Part shown: piece by piece, positions 1-8,719 of the stretch
Layout: every line of letters begins with the position of its first letter
Numbering within the stretch: the first letter of the stretch is position 1
NCBI GenBank assembly: GCA_903789415.1
Contig: CAIFEG010000007.1
Coordinates: 1-64,000, forward strand
Direction of reading: 5' to 3'
DNA from: an uncultured Eggerthellaceae bacterium
GTDB lineage: Bacteria; Actinomycetota; Coriobacteriia; Coriobacteriales; Eggerthellaceae
DNA length: 64,000 bases
Notes under the pieces: generated by a model
Databases searched by the model: none
The model's input: only the letters and a program-made list of their open reading frames with translations
What the model was told of the DNA's origin: nothing
Position numbers and translations under genes: made by a program

Positions 1-50
1 CTTCATACCTTTGAAGTGCAGCTGCTTTTACGTTTCCAAGGAGTCATACC

Positions 51-1118
51 GTGTCGCTTTCAATAGGTATTGTTGGCCTGCCAAATGTAGGAAAATCCAC
101 GTTGTTCACCGCTCTGACCAAAAAGGGTGGTCTGGCGGCAAACTATCCATTTGCAACGATTGATCCAAATGTAGGAATTGTTCCCGTGCCGGATCATCGT
201 CTCGATCGTCTTGCAGAAATTGATCACCCCAAACGCATTGTGCCGGCAACGGTGGAATTTGTTGACATTGCAGGTTTGGTTTCTGGTGCATCAAAAGGCG
301 AAGGCCTGGGGAATCAGTTTTTAGCAAATATTCGTGAAACCGATGCGATTTGCGAGGTTGTTCGCTATTTCTCGGATCCCGATGTGGTTCATGTGGCGGG
401 TAAAGTAGATCCGGTAAGCGACGTTGACACCATTAAAACCGAGCTCATCTTGGCTGATATGGGAACGCTTGAAAAGGCCATGGGGCGTCTTGAGAGAGAA
501 GCGCATCGTGGAGACAAAGAGAGCAAGCTTCGTCTTGAAACGGCAAAAAAGGTATACGCCGGTTTAAACGACGGACATCGCGCACTCACGCTTGGCCTGA
601 ACGACGACGAAAAAGATGCCATCAAAGAGCTTTGCCTTATGACCATGAAGCCCATCATGTATGTGGCAAACGTTGACGAAGATGCGATCACTAAGAAGCT
701 CGATCCTATCGATGGGGTGCAGCCGATTCCTATTTGTGCGGAAGTTGAAGCAGAACTATCTGAGCTTTCTGCCGAGGATGCCAAGGAATATCTTGAGACG
801 TTGGGCCTCGAAGAAAGCGGTCTGGCTCGTCTGATTCGTGCGGCCTATCATCTGTTGGGTCTGCAAAGCTTCTTTACCTCAGGTGAAAAAGAATCGCGTG
901 CCTGGACAATTCCTATTGGATGCAAGGCGCCTCAGGCTGCAGGTACGATTCACTCAGATTTTGAGCGCGGCTTCATCAAAGCGGAAACCTGCAGTTTTGA
1001 AGACTACGACAAGCTTGGGGGAGAAGAAGGCTGCCGTGCCGCCGGCAAGCTTCGCCAAGAAGGCAAAGATTACGTGGTTCAAGATGGCGACATCATGAAC
1101 TTCAAATTCAATGTGTAG
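51..1118 (+). CDS. ychF: YchF/EngD-type redox-responsive P-loop ATPase
   Basis: A 355-residue cytoplasmic P-loop NTPase of the Obg-related YchF family, which binds ATP in preference to GTP and associates with ribosomes. The G1 loop GLPNVGKST lies at about residues 9-17, the G3 region DIAGLVSGASKGEGLG at about 72-87, and the base-recognition site reads NVDE, the NxxE form that replaces NKxD in YchF and explains ATP preference. A C-terminal TGS-like domain ends in DGDIMNFKFNV. Length is normal for the family. The GTG start is supported by AAGGAG at 38-43, seven bases upstream. Its stop overlaps the GTG start of the downstream RNase H gene, so the two are translationally coupled. Confidence 0.96.
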   Translation: MSLSIGIVGLPNVGKSTLFTALTKKGGLAANYPFATIDPNVGIVPVPDHRLDRLAEIDHPKRIVPATVEFVDIAGLVSGASKGEGLGNQFLANIRETDAICEVVRYFSDPDVVHVAGKVDPVSDVDTIKTELILADMGTLEKAMGRLEREAHRGDKESKLRLETAKKVYAGLNDGHRALTLGLNDDEKDAIKELCLMTMKPIMYVANVDEDAITKKLDPIDGVQPIPICAEVEAELSELSAEDAKEYLETLGLEESGLARLIRAAYHLLGLQSFFTSGEKESRAWTIPIGCKAPQAAGTIHSDFERGFIKAETCSFEDYDKLGGEEGCRAAGKLRQEGKDYVVQDGDIMNFKFNV

Positions 1119-1585
1119 TGGCCATGCGCGTTCAAGCATTTTGTGACGGCGGATGCCGCAATAATCAGTCTGACAAGAACATCGGTGGCTGGGGCGTCTA
1201 TCTTGTGTGGGGATCACACGATAAGAAGCTCTATGGCGCCGCGGTGAATACAACCAACAACAAAATGGAACTTCAAGCAGCCATTGAAGCGCTTCGTGCC
1301 ATCAAAAACAAAAACGTTGGTGTTGATCTGTCCATGGATAGTGCCTATGTATATAACGGCATTACCAAATGGATCTTCGGTTGGCAGAAAAACGGATGGA
1401 AAAATTCGAAAAAGCAACCGGTTGCTAACAAAGATTTGTGGCTTGAGTTAATTGCGGAAAAGAAGCGCTTTTCTGATTTAGCCTTTTATAAAGTAGAAGG
1501 TCACGCGGATAATGAGGGAAACAACATGGCTGATGCCTTGGTAAATCAAGCCATGGACGAATTATCCGCTTCGATGGCGAAATAG
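1118..1585 (+). CDS. rnhA: Ribonuclease HI
   Basis: A 155-residue type 1 RNase H that cuts the RNA strand of RNA-DNA hybrids, such as Okazaki primers and R-loops. The metal-binding acidic residues are visible: Asp in CDGGCRNN near residue 10, Glu in NKMELQA near 52, Asp in MDSAYV near 74 and the last Asp in NNMAD near 138. The His of the flexible loop is in EGHADNEGN. The GTG start shares one base with the ychF stop; an ATG two codons later (1124) is an equally possible start. No separate promoter is visible, so it is probably read from the ychF transcript. Confidence 0.95.
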   Translation: MAMRVQAFCDGGCRNNQSDKNIGGWGVYLVWGSHDKKLYGAAVNTTNNKMELQAAIEALRAIKNKNVGVDLSMDSAYVYNGITKWIFGWQKNGWKNSKKQPVANKDLWLELIAEKKRFSDLAFYKVEGHADNEGNNMADALVNQAMDELSASMAK

Positions 1586-1601
1586 TGAAATGAGCATGAC
1601 G

Positions 1602-1619
1602 AAACGAACCATTTCGTTT
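1602..1619 (+). terminator. Weak hairpin after rnhA
   Basis: AAACGA (1602-1607) pairs with TCGTTT (1614-1619), followed by GTTTTG. The stem is only six base pairs and AT-rich, so it is at best a weak terminator for ychF-rnhA. Confidence 0.3.
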
Positions 1620-1726
1620 GTTTTGATATAGAAATGATGCCGAGAGCTTCAACGTTTTTTAAAGACGTTAGTGTTTTGAAAGTTTTAACGTTCCAAAGAA
1701 GTCTGGCATAAAAGAGGGATGTGCGG

Positions 1727-3460
1727 GTGGCAAGCCTTTTTCACAAAAAGCATGACAATACGCCTCGTGAGGTGAATCTTACTCAGGAGAAGTTTGCACG
1801 CGAGAAAAAGCAAGCCGAAGCTCAGGCTCGACATAACGAGCACGCGCATCAATTTTCTCGAAAGAACCAAACTAAGAAGAATAAACCAGTCCATGAGCCC
1901 GGGCCACTTCGCAGGCGCATCAATGCATGGTTTGAGCGCCTGTTAGGTGCCGCGCAGCATGGTTCCTTTTCAAAAGCGGAAGCTGAATATGCGGCGGGCC
2001 AAACGAAGCAGGACTACTTCTGGAACACCGCGGGGCAAACGGTGTGGGGAGCCGTATTTCCGCTCTTCACGATCATCGTTACCCAACTTGCTGGCGTAGA
2101 GCAGGCAGGTATTTTTTCTTTGGCAATGGTTGTGGGCATGTTGCTCATGATTTTGGGCAACTATGGCGTGCGTACCTTCCAAGTTTCAGACATTCATGAG
2201 AATTTTTCTTTTACCGAATACCAGGTCAACCGTTGGCTCACGTGCTTCTTGATGCTTCTGGCGGGTTATTTCTTCATCCGCGTCCGTGGCTTTGATACCT
2301 CTATCGCCCAGATCTTTATGGCGGTGTTCATCTATAAAATGATGGATGCCTTGGCTGATGTGTATGAAGGCCGCTTGCAGCAAAAAGACAAGTTGTATCT
2401 AGCAGGCATATCGATTGGTATTCGCTCCCTTGCGGTTCTTGTCGTGTTTACCGTGATCTTATTTATCACGCGCAACGTATTTGCAGCATCAGTTGCCATG
2501 GACATCGCAGCGATCGCATCGTTTGTCATCGTGACGTTTCCTCTTTCGCTTTTGGAAACGCCGCGTTCGGCACGTTTGAGCATTAAACGCGTGGCAGGGT
2601 TGTTTAAGCAATGCTTCCCGGTGTTTGTCGCCTTATTCTTGTACAACTTGATCGATAACATGCCAAAGTTTGTCATGGACGGCACCTTGCCCTATGACAA
2701 CCAGTTGTATTTCAACGCGCTCTATTTCCCTGCGCAGATGGTTTTGCTGATCGTCGGCTTTGTCTATCGCCCGATGCTGGTAACCATTTCAAATGCATGG
2801 GCAGATCGCTCGAAGCGCCGCAGGTTCGACTTGTTTGTGCTTGCAATGATCGCGCTTTCCGCGGTACTTGCGATTGTGGGCATTCTTTTGATGGGGTGGA
2901 TCGGTATTCCTATCATGTCGTTCCTCTACGGTATCGACTTCGAACAATTCCGTACCCTAAGCTACATCATGATCGCCGCAGGTGGCGTAACCGGCGCCAT
3001 TGACTTTTTGTATTCGATCATTACGGTCATGCGCCATCAACGCGATGTCACGAAAATCTATTTGATTACGATGGTCTTTGCCATTGTGGTGCCGATCATG
3101 CTCATCCACATCGCCGAACTGCGTGGTGCTGTTGTTGGATACTTTATTGTCATGTGCATTCTGCTTGCGCTTTTGGCTTTGGAATACGTTCGTGTGCGCT
3201 ATACCTATGAGCTTCACCCAGAGCTCGACCCGAATTCCACGGAGGGCAAAGCGGCACGTGCAGAAATGCATGCAGAGCAGCAGCACGATCGTGAGGTCCG
3301 TCGTGAAGAGAAAAAGACGGAGCATGCGGCGGCAGATAAGATAGCTTCGCAGCGCCATAGCAAGGTTGTTCGCGGGCAGCTCCAGCGTAAAATGCACCAG
3401 CAAAATGGTGCTTCTTCCGATGCCCATTCGCATACAAAATCGCATACAAAACGTCATTAG
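1727..3460 (+). CDS. Wzx/MATE-like polysaccharide flippase
   Basis: A 577-residue polytopic membrane protein resembling lipopolysaccharide/teichoic-acid flippases of the MOP superfamily, which move undecaprenyl-linked glycans across the membrane. About 80 charged cytoplasmic residues precede the first membrane segment near TAGQTVWGAVFPLFTIIV. Roughly 12-14 hydrophobic segments follow, ending near residue 500. The C-terminus is a charged Lys/Arg/Glu/His-rich tail of about 75 residues. A GTG at 1721 lies one base after AGAGGGA, whereas the GTG at 1727 has GAGGGA at seven bases, so 1727 is preferred. The last codons contain an exact 12-bp tandem duplication (HTKS/HTKR). The transported substrate cannot be read from the sequence. 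Confidence 0.8.
   Translation: MASLFHKKHDNTPREVNLTQEKFAREKKQAEAQARHNEHAHQFSRKNQTKKNKPVHEPGPLRRRINAWFERLLGAAQHGSFSKAEAEYAAGQTKQDYFWNTAGQTVWGAVFPLFTIIVTQLAGVEQAGIFSLAMVVGMLLMILGNYGVRTFQVSDIHENFSFTEYQVNRWLTCFLMLLAGYFFIRVRGFDTSIAQIFMAVFIYKMMDALADVYEGRLQQKDKLYLAGISIGIRSLAVLVVFTVILFITRNVFAASVAMDIAAIASFVIVTFPLSLLETPRSARLSIKRVAGLFKQCFPVFVALFLYNLIDNMPKFVMDGTLPYDNQLYFNALYFPAQMVLLIVGFVYRPMLVTISNAWADRSKRRRFDLFVLAMIALSAVLAIVGILLMGWIGIPIMSFLYGIDFEQFRTLSYIMIAAGGVTGAIDFLYSIITVMRHQRDVTKIYLITMVFAIVVPIMLIHIAELRGAVVGYFIVMCILLALLALEYVRVRYTYELHPELDPNSTEGKAARAEMHAEQQHDREVRREEKKTEHAAADKIASQRHSKVVRGQLQRKMHQQNGASSDAHSHTKSHTKRH
3428..3451 (+). repeat. 2 x 12 bp exact tandem repeat at flippase 3' end
   Basis: The unit TCGCATACAAAA occurs twice in direct succession, immediately before the last codons and stop of the flippase gene. 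It encodes the His-Thr-Lys-Ser / His-Thr-Lys-Arg tail. Confidence 0.85.
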
Positions 3461-3661
3461 CACGCGCCATTAAACCCATAGGAAAACGCTGCCAAAAACT
3501 ATGAGAAAAAAGATGATTTTGTATCTGCGCTTCATATCCGCTTGATAACAAGCTCGCAGGTTTTCGATGAAAATACTTGAAAACTCGACGGGTGTCTCTA
3601 ATGTTGCATATGCAATTAATCCGTAATTGCTGTTTGCACTTTCGAATTCAGGGGCTTTCAG

Positions 3662-5455
3662 TTGGAACGCAATTTAAATGAACATATGACGCATAGCACA
3701 CAGAATCCGAACATGGCGCGTAGGGTCAATGTACCTGAAGTTTCTGCGCCTTCGGAGTCTTTTGTAAATGCATCATCAGCTGAAGTATCACATTCTTCCG
3801 GGGTATCTGTTCAAGAGCCGTGGGAGGCCAATCGGCCAAAGCCAACGAATCCGACGCGTCCGTTCGAATCGTTTAGCCGGAGCTCATCCTATCCTGGAGT
3901 TTCATCAACTGCGCGCACATCGCGCCATTATTATCAGCCAACCGATAGCGGAAAGACGTCACGTCAAGAAACGTCGTCCGATGGTGACGTTGCAGCGCCC
4001 AGTCAAGGGATAACACCTGACCAAGGAGCGGCGTTTAATGGAGGCGCTGCGACATCCGATCAAGGCGTAGCAGCATCGGGGCAAATGCGGAACGCACAGC
4101 AGGCATATCATGCGCGCGGCGAAGCGCAAACGCGACAATTTGATCAGCCACGGTATGCGGGCCGGCATGCTTCGAGGGCGCAAACGCAACGCTCAAATGA
4201 TCAAGCGAATAATGCCGCATATGGTGGTGGTTACCCACAAACAAACGCACCGGCGAACGGGCAAATTAACGGTGCACAATATTCACCTGCTACGGTCATG
4301 CAGGGAGACAATGCGCAAAATGGATATCTGAATCCTGCATATGATGCGTTTGATGATCTTCACCATGACAGAGTGGTAGTTGTAGAGGAACACAAGAAAA
4401 AAGAATCCGAGAAGGGCGTTTTTACTGATCTGTCTATGCCGCAGGTCATTGCAGGTGCGCTTGCCGCGGTCACATCGCTTTTGCTTTCAAACGTCATCGG
4501 TCTTGCGGGATCTGTTATCGGTGTTGCTGTTGCATCCATCGTTTCAACGGTTTCATCGCAGGCATATAAGCATTTCTTGGCAAAGTCTGCCGAAAATATT
4601 AAGTCCCACGTCCATAACGAGGATGACTCAAATAAAGAGTGGGAAGAGAATATCGAAAATGGCACCGCTGCACGGCCTATCCCTGGTGCGGCAGCTACGA
4701 ACACCGAATCTCGAGTTGCGACCCGTCAAATGCAGGCGACGCGCGCTACAGCGACGCCGCATTTGGGTGATAAGGGCGCGATGACGCAAGCGGGCATTGA
4801 TAAACGTGCTTCACGCATCAAGAAAACAAAGGTTCAGCGTGGAGTGATTATCATTTCTATCATTTCCGCACTGCTCGCGGTTGTGGTCTATGCGGTATTT
4901 ATCAATGTGGCAACGCAGGGTCAGGGCGTCGGAACAAAAACACCTTCCATTATTTCTACCGATACATCGAATAGTCAGTTATCGTCGAACAGATCAAATC
5001 AAAGCGAACCGACAACCCAGCGGCCAGAATCAGAAAATAATGCTGCTGAAAATAATGCTAATACCCAAAATCAAAATGCGAATAATGAGCAGAATGCACA
5101 GAACAATGCGTCAACAAACAACTCGGAGAATAACGAGAGCAGCACAAGTTCTTCTCAAAACCAAAGCGGAACAGGTGAGAGTACTACCACTAATAGCGGA
5201 AGCTCGTCTACGGGGTCAGGAACCTCGGGATCGCAGAGCCAATCAAGCTCGCAGAACTCAAATTCCTCCTCGAATAGCTCAAGCGGATCCGGAACGGGAA
5301 CTTCTGGCAACTCGGGATCCACGTCAAACAACTCGTCGAGCTCGAATGGATCGGGGTCGAATAGTTCTTCATCGTCAAATAATTCAACGAGCAACGGAAC
5401 ATCGAACGGATCCAATTCATCGAATGGGTCTTCTTCAGCCACACAAACGCAGTAG
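3662..5455 (+). CDS. Membrane protein with Ser/Asn/Gly-rich low-complexity tail
   Basis: Not recognised as a characterised family. Residues 1 to about 255 are polar and disordered (Gln, Ala, Ser, Pro, Asn). A hydrophobic, glycine-spaced stretch at about 260-305 (from DLSMPQVIAGALAAV to VASIVSTVSSQAY) could be a membrane hairpin. A clear single membrane helix near 395-420 begins VIIISIISALLAVVVYAV. The final ~170 residues are almost only Ser, Asn, Gly, Gln and Thr, without a sortase motif. With the basic RIKKTKVQR just before the helix, the tail is predicted to be outside the cell. The start is TTG with AGGGG at 3650-3654; ATG at 3686 is an alternative. The downstream terminator suggests a single-gene unit. 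Confidence 0.75.
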   Translation: MERNLNEHMTHSTQNPNMARRVNVPEVSAPSESFVNASSAEVSHSSGVSVQEPWEANRPKPTNPTRPFESFSRSSSYPGVSSTARTSRHYYQPTDSGKTSRQETSSDGDVAAPSQGITPDQGAAFNGGAATSDQGVAASGQMRNAQQAYHARGEAQTRQFDQPRYAGRHASRAQTQRSNDQANNAAYGGGYPQTNAPANGQINGAQYSPATVMQGDNAQNGYLNPAYDAFDDLHHDRVVVVEEHKKKESEKGVFTDLSMPQVIAGALAAVTSLLLSNVIGLAGSVIGVAVASIVSTVSSQAYKHFLAKSAENIKSHVHNEDDSNKEWEENIENGTAARPIPGAAATNTESRVATRQMQATRATATPHLGDKGAMTQAGIDKRASRIKKTKVQRGVIIISIISALLAVVVYAVFINVATQGQGVGTKTPSIISTDTSNSQLSSNRSNQSEPTTQRPESENNAAENNANTQNQNANNEQNAQNNASTNNSENNESSTSSSQNQSGTGESTTTNSGSSSTGSGTSGSQSQSSSQNSNSSSNSSSGSGTGTSGNSGSTSNNSSSSNGSGSNSSSSSNNSTSNGTSNGSNSSNGSSSATQTQ

Positions 5456-5518
5456 TTTTGCTTAGTGAATTGCCCAGAGGGTTTTCCTCGTGCAAAACGT
5501 GTTAATCGTACTGAGCGC

Positions 5519-5555
5519 AAAAGAGGCAAGATGAAAGTTCATCAAGCCTCTTTTT
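5519..5555. terminator. Bidirectional intrinsic terminator
   Basis: A long interrupted hairpin: outer stem AAAAGAGGC / GCCTCTTTT and inner stem GATGAA (5530-5535) / TTCATC (5538-5543), closed by a two-base loop. There are T-runs on both strands, so it can end the Ser/Asn-rich gene (+) and the Elp3 gene (-). Confidence 0.85.
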
Positions 5556-5562
5556 GATGTTC

Positions 5563-5607
5563 AGAGAAGACAGGTACAGAGAAGACAGGTACAGAGAAGA
5601 CAGGTGC
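5563..5607 (-). repeat. 3 x 15 bp tandem repeat in the elp3 3' UTR
   Basis: The unit AGAGAAGACAGGTAC is present three times without spacer; the third copy differs by one base. It lies between the elp3-like stop codon and the shared terminator. Confidence 0.95.
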
Positions 5608-5617
5608 GGGAAGAAAA

Positions 5618-7618
5618 TTACCGCTGAACGAGCTGCTTGATCATGCTTCCGTGTTTTTTCTCGAAGCCAAGACGTCTAAACGTTTCGCGCATCCCACAGG
5701 CGCAATTAACCTGTACTTCGGCGCACCCCAAACCTGCTGCTTCACTGCATGCGCGATCAACAAGTGCAATAAAGAGCCGTTTCCCCAGCGTAGGTGCCTG
5801 ATTTTGATCTTCCCCAGGGAAATCCTCGAACAGGGGGTCTTCATCGTCAAACACTTGAACCTCGCGTAACAATGCCGTTTGATGTGCGGGTTTTTCATTC
5901 GAACTATCGGACTGAGAAGCGTCTGTTTCAGCGGCGTTTCTTTGAGCTTTGCAAGAGGCAAGCATAGGTGTCGTAAGAGAAGAATCGGCCATGGGTACCG
6001 AAAGCCGCGCAAACCCCACAAGCTTATTATCAGGCGTGGTCCACTGGATAAAACGCTCCTCGGATGTTGTTTGCTGCGGAGTTCTCGTTTGATATGAAAT
6101 CACATCAAGGTGAAGATTATCTTCGGAGACCTCAGACAAGCGTATTGAACGCTCACGCATTTCGTCAGAATGCTCATGGTTTTCTTTGATTACCTGCTGA
6201 ACGTTTTGGCGCAGATTGATTTTTTTATTGCCCACTTCGATGTCGGTAGAGGGAATATCGCGAATCATCCGCGAAACACGGATATAGGGTGGCGTAATCA
6301 TCAGGTCGTATTTCAGCACGTCAATTAGCTGATCATGGGTATAGGGGCGCCACGCATCCCGCTCCCACAAGCGATAGAGCCCCGTACCGCGAACAAGTGC
6401 GCACGGGTAAAGTTTTATTTCATCCGGTTTGAATTGCGGATCTTCAACCAGACGTTTGTAGCCCGCCTTATCAATTTCTGGTGTTGATTGGTACAAGTTT
6501 GCCATAAAGTGTGCGTGAAGCTTCAATCCATAGCTTCTGACAAGCGAGAAGGCTTCAGAGATGGCATCAACGCTTGCATGCCGGGAATTGACCGACAAAA
6601 CATGCGGATCCAGGCTCTGAACACCAAGTTGCACACGTGTGACGCCGAGTGAGCGCATGAATGCAAGATTTTCGTCGCTCACACGCTCGGGGCGTGTTTC
6701 AACCGAAAGCCCCACGCATTGGTGCTTGGATGTTTCGTTGGAATCTTGCTCGGAAAATAATTCCTCGGGCGAGCATGTTTGCCACGCGGAAACTTCTGCC
6801 CATCCTCCTGTTTTGTAGAGTGCTTCAACGGCTTGGTTGAAATCCACCGTGGCATTGTCTACGCGCGCCTGTTCAAATGCACAGCGGCGTGCAATCTCTG
6901 TACGATCTTCCGTGATCCCTGCCTGGTGATACGCTTCAATACGCGCCTCGCGATGTGCCGCGCGATCTTCGGCAACATCGTTTAAGGCACGAAACATTTC
7001 TTTGCAAAACCACGCACGATACGCAGCAGGGTAGTCATCCCATGTGCCCCCGAGCACGATCAGTTCTACCTTATTGGTTCGGTGTCCCATTGACTCCAGT
7101 ACCGAAAGACGCGATGTTACCTGCAAATATGGGTCGAACATGTTGAGCTCGGCCCGCTGACATGCAGGTTCATCGTGTAAATAGCTTTTTGGCATGCGAA
7201 CATCGCGCGGGCAAAACAAACATCCGCCACCGCACATCCAGGGTTTGGTGAGCACCGTTACCGTCGCCACTCCGTTTGACGTGCGCGAGGGCTTCATTCG
7301 CAAGGTCAAAATAAGTTGATGTTCCAGATCGCGATCGATATTCCACGAGTTCCAAAGTTCCTGATTGGTGCCGCGCACGTATGCGTAGTAGGGAAGAAGC
7401 ATTTTCTTCGCGCGTGCATGCACCGACTTTGGAAGCGTGCGGTTGTACGCGCGAATCGTATGGTCAAGTGTGTTTGCATCAAGCGGGCCATTGTTGCGCA
7501 CGCGTTCGATGATGTGCTCAAGGATTTCCTGGGTATAGGCATCATCGGCTTGCGGATGATACATCTTCTCTGCAACGGTGTGTTTTTGGGGTTCGATGTC
7601 GTTCATGTCGGTTTTCAT
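5618..7618 (-). CDS. elp3: Elp3-like tRNA U34 radical SAM/GNAT enzyme
   Basis: A 666-residue homologue of Elp3, which attaches a carboxymethyl-type group to C5 of wobble uridine in tRNA using a radical-SAM domain and an acetyl-CoA-binding GNAT domain. The iron-sulfur cysteines appear as CGGGCLFC (C-x3-C-x2-C) near residue 130, shorter than the C-x9-C-x2-C of eukaryotic Elp3. Family blocks follow: FDPYLQ, KVELIVLGGTWDDYP, SVETRPERV, QLGVQSLD, LKLHAHFMANL, IKLYPCALVRGTGLY. The GNAT part begins around LVGFARL and ends RRLGFEKKHGSMIKQL. Its acetyl-CoA loop (QAPTLGK) and the usual YYRKLGY tyrosines are degenerate. About 45 acidic/polar residues are inserted inside the GNAT domain. Start ATG 7618 has GGA five bases upstream; TTG 7627 is possible. 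It is divergent from a Trm9-like methyltransferase. Confidence 0.85.
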   Translation of the reverse strand: MKTDMNDIEPQKHTVAEKMYHPQADDAYTQEILEHIIERVRNNGPLDANTLDHTIRAYNRTLPKSVHARAKKMLLPYYAYVRGTNQELWNSWNIDRDLEHQLILTLRMKPSRTSNGVATVTVLTKPWMCGGGCLFCPRDVRMPKSYLHDEPACQRAELNMFDPYLQVTSRLSVLESMGHRTNKVELIVLGGTWDDYPAAYRAWFCKEMFRALNDVAEDRAAHREARIEAYHQAGITEDRTEIARRCAFEQARVDNATVDFNQAVEALYKTGGWAEVSAWQTCSPEELFSEQDSNETSKHQCVGLSVETRPERVSDENLAFMRSLGVTRVQLGVQSLDPHVLSVNSRHASVDAISEAFSLVRSYGLKLHAHFMANLYQSTPEIDKAGYKRLVEDPQFKPDEIKLYPCALVRGTGLYRLWERDAWRPYTHDQLIDVLKYDLMITPPYIRVSRMIRDIPSTDIEVGNKKINLRQNVQQVIKENHEHSDEMRERSIRLSEVSEDNLHLDVISYQTRTPQQTTSEERFIQWTTPDNKLVGFARLSVPMADSSLTTPMLASCKAQRNAAETDASQSDSSNEKPAHQTALLREVQVFDDEDPLFEDFPGEDQNQAPTLGKRLFIALVDRACSEAAGLGCAEVQVNCACGMRETFRRLGFEKKHGSMIKQLVQR

Positions 7619-7635
7619 ATTTTCCAATTTTATAC

Positions 7636-7641
7636 GATAAT
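7636..7641 (+). promoter_or_regulatory. -10 box for a leaderless Trm9-like gene
   Basis: GATAAT ends eight bases before the ATG at 7650. No Shine-Dalgarno sequence lies between them, so transcription would begin at or within two bases of the start codon. No good -35 is visible. Confidence 0.4.
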
Positions 7642-7649
7642 CAAAATCT

Positions 7650-8543
7650 ATGAGTGTCTCTCAACATACCGCACGTATCTTAATCGAGCTCAACCGCGAT
7701 TTTTATCGTCGTGTGGCCCGTTCATTCTCTCAGACGCGCCATAGTGTTTGGCCAGGGCAGGCACATTGTGCACAGATTATCTATACCAATTCAGAGAACC
7801 GCGATCGCTCGGATTGCACTCCCGTGCGCGTTTTGGACGTGGCAAGCGGAAATGCGCGTTTTGAGCAGCTTTTGGGCCAAGGCGCCCCACATATGCAATT
7901 CGAATGTGTTGCCGCAGATGTATCTTCGGGGATGTCTGACGCGCATCTCGATATTCCGTCAAACGTACAGGTAACATTCGAACAAGTCGATTTTATGGCT
8001 CCGTTTCTTGACGAACATGGGGGTGGGGATAGCGAGATTGCCCGTTTCAGCAACTCCTGCCAAGAAACGGCACCTTTTGATGCATGTGTATGCTTCGGGT
8101 TTTTCCATCACATACCCATCCAGTCATGGCGCAAGCAGCTTCTTGCGTGTATGTGCGAGGCGGTGTCGAAGAAAGCAGAGCAAACACGCAACGCATCTCA
8201 AACAGGTACACCAAATTCCGTAACCGCTCATTCAGCGGGGGTAGTTGCAATATCGCTCTGGCGATTTCTAGATGATCCAAAAATGGCCGCACGTGCACAA
8301 AAGGCAACGGAACGCGCATTCGATCTGCATGTAGGTGGGCTTTCCCCAGAAAATCTTGGTCCAAACGATCGCTTTTTAAGCTGGCAAGGGAAAGATGTTT
8401 TTCGCTATTGCCACAGCTTTACCGATGAGGAAGTTTCCGATCTTGCGAGTGTCTGTCCGGCTAACATGAAGGCCGAGCGATTCTTCAGTGATGGGAAAAG
8501 TGGCAAGCTCAACGAATATCTCGTTTTTGTTCCGCGAGATTAG
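7650..8543 (+). CDS. Trm9/ALKBH8-like tRNA wobble-uridine methyltransferase
   Basis: A 297-residue class I SAM-dependent methyltransferase. The N-terminal motif YRRVARSFSQTRHSVWP matches the FSxTRxxxWP signature of the Trm9/ALKBH8 methyltransferase domain, which converts 5-carboxymethyluridine at tRNA position 34 to its methyl ester (mcm5U). SAM-binding motif I is VLDVASGNARF near residue 57. Motif IV is FDACVCFGFFHHIP, where Trm9 also has a paired His-His. The C-terminal blocks ISLWRFLDD and RFLSW...FRYCHSFTDEEVSDL resemble the Trm9 tail. It lies 31 bases from the Elp3-like gene in divergent orientation, which strengthens the assignment. Small insertions (a Ser-Gly rich loop and a Gln/Asn stretch) enlarge it. 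The substrate is inferred, not shown. Confidence 0.7.
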   Translation: MSVSQHTARILIELNRDFYRRVARSFSQTRHSVWPGQAHCAQIIYTNSENRDRSDCTPVRVLDVASGNARFEQLLGQGAPHMQFECVAADVSSGMSDAHLDIPSNVQVTFEQVDFMAPFLDEHGGGDSEIARFSNSCQETAPFDACVCFGFFHHIPIQSWRKQLLACMCEAVSKKAEQTRNASQTGTPNSVTAHSAGVVAISLWRFLDDPKMAARAQKATERAFDLHVGGLSPENLGPNDRFLSWQGKDVFRYCHSFTDEEVSDLASVCPANMKAERFFSDGKSGKLNEYLVFVPRD

Positions 8544-8577
8544 TTCGAAAAGGGCACAGGCTCGAAAGGACACAAAG
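8544..8577 (+). repeat. Degenerate 2 x ~17 bp repeat after trm9-like stop
   Basis: TTCGAAAAGGGCACAGG is followed by CTCGAAAGGACACAAAG. Two imperfect copies lie directly after the stop codon. Confidence 0.45.
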
Positions 8578-8719
8578 ATTTCCGCGGCTTCTCATCCCGC
8601 CCGTCGTCAATCTTTAGCACTTTTCAAATGAAATCGCTCAAGCTGCCCATGACGTGGTAATGTTCAAAGTGTCATGTACCAAAAGCGTACGATATATTCG
8701 ACTACGAAAAGGTGGCGTC

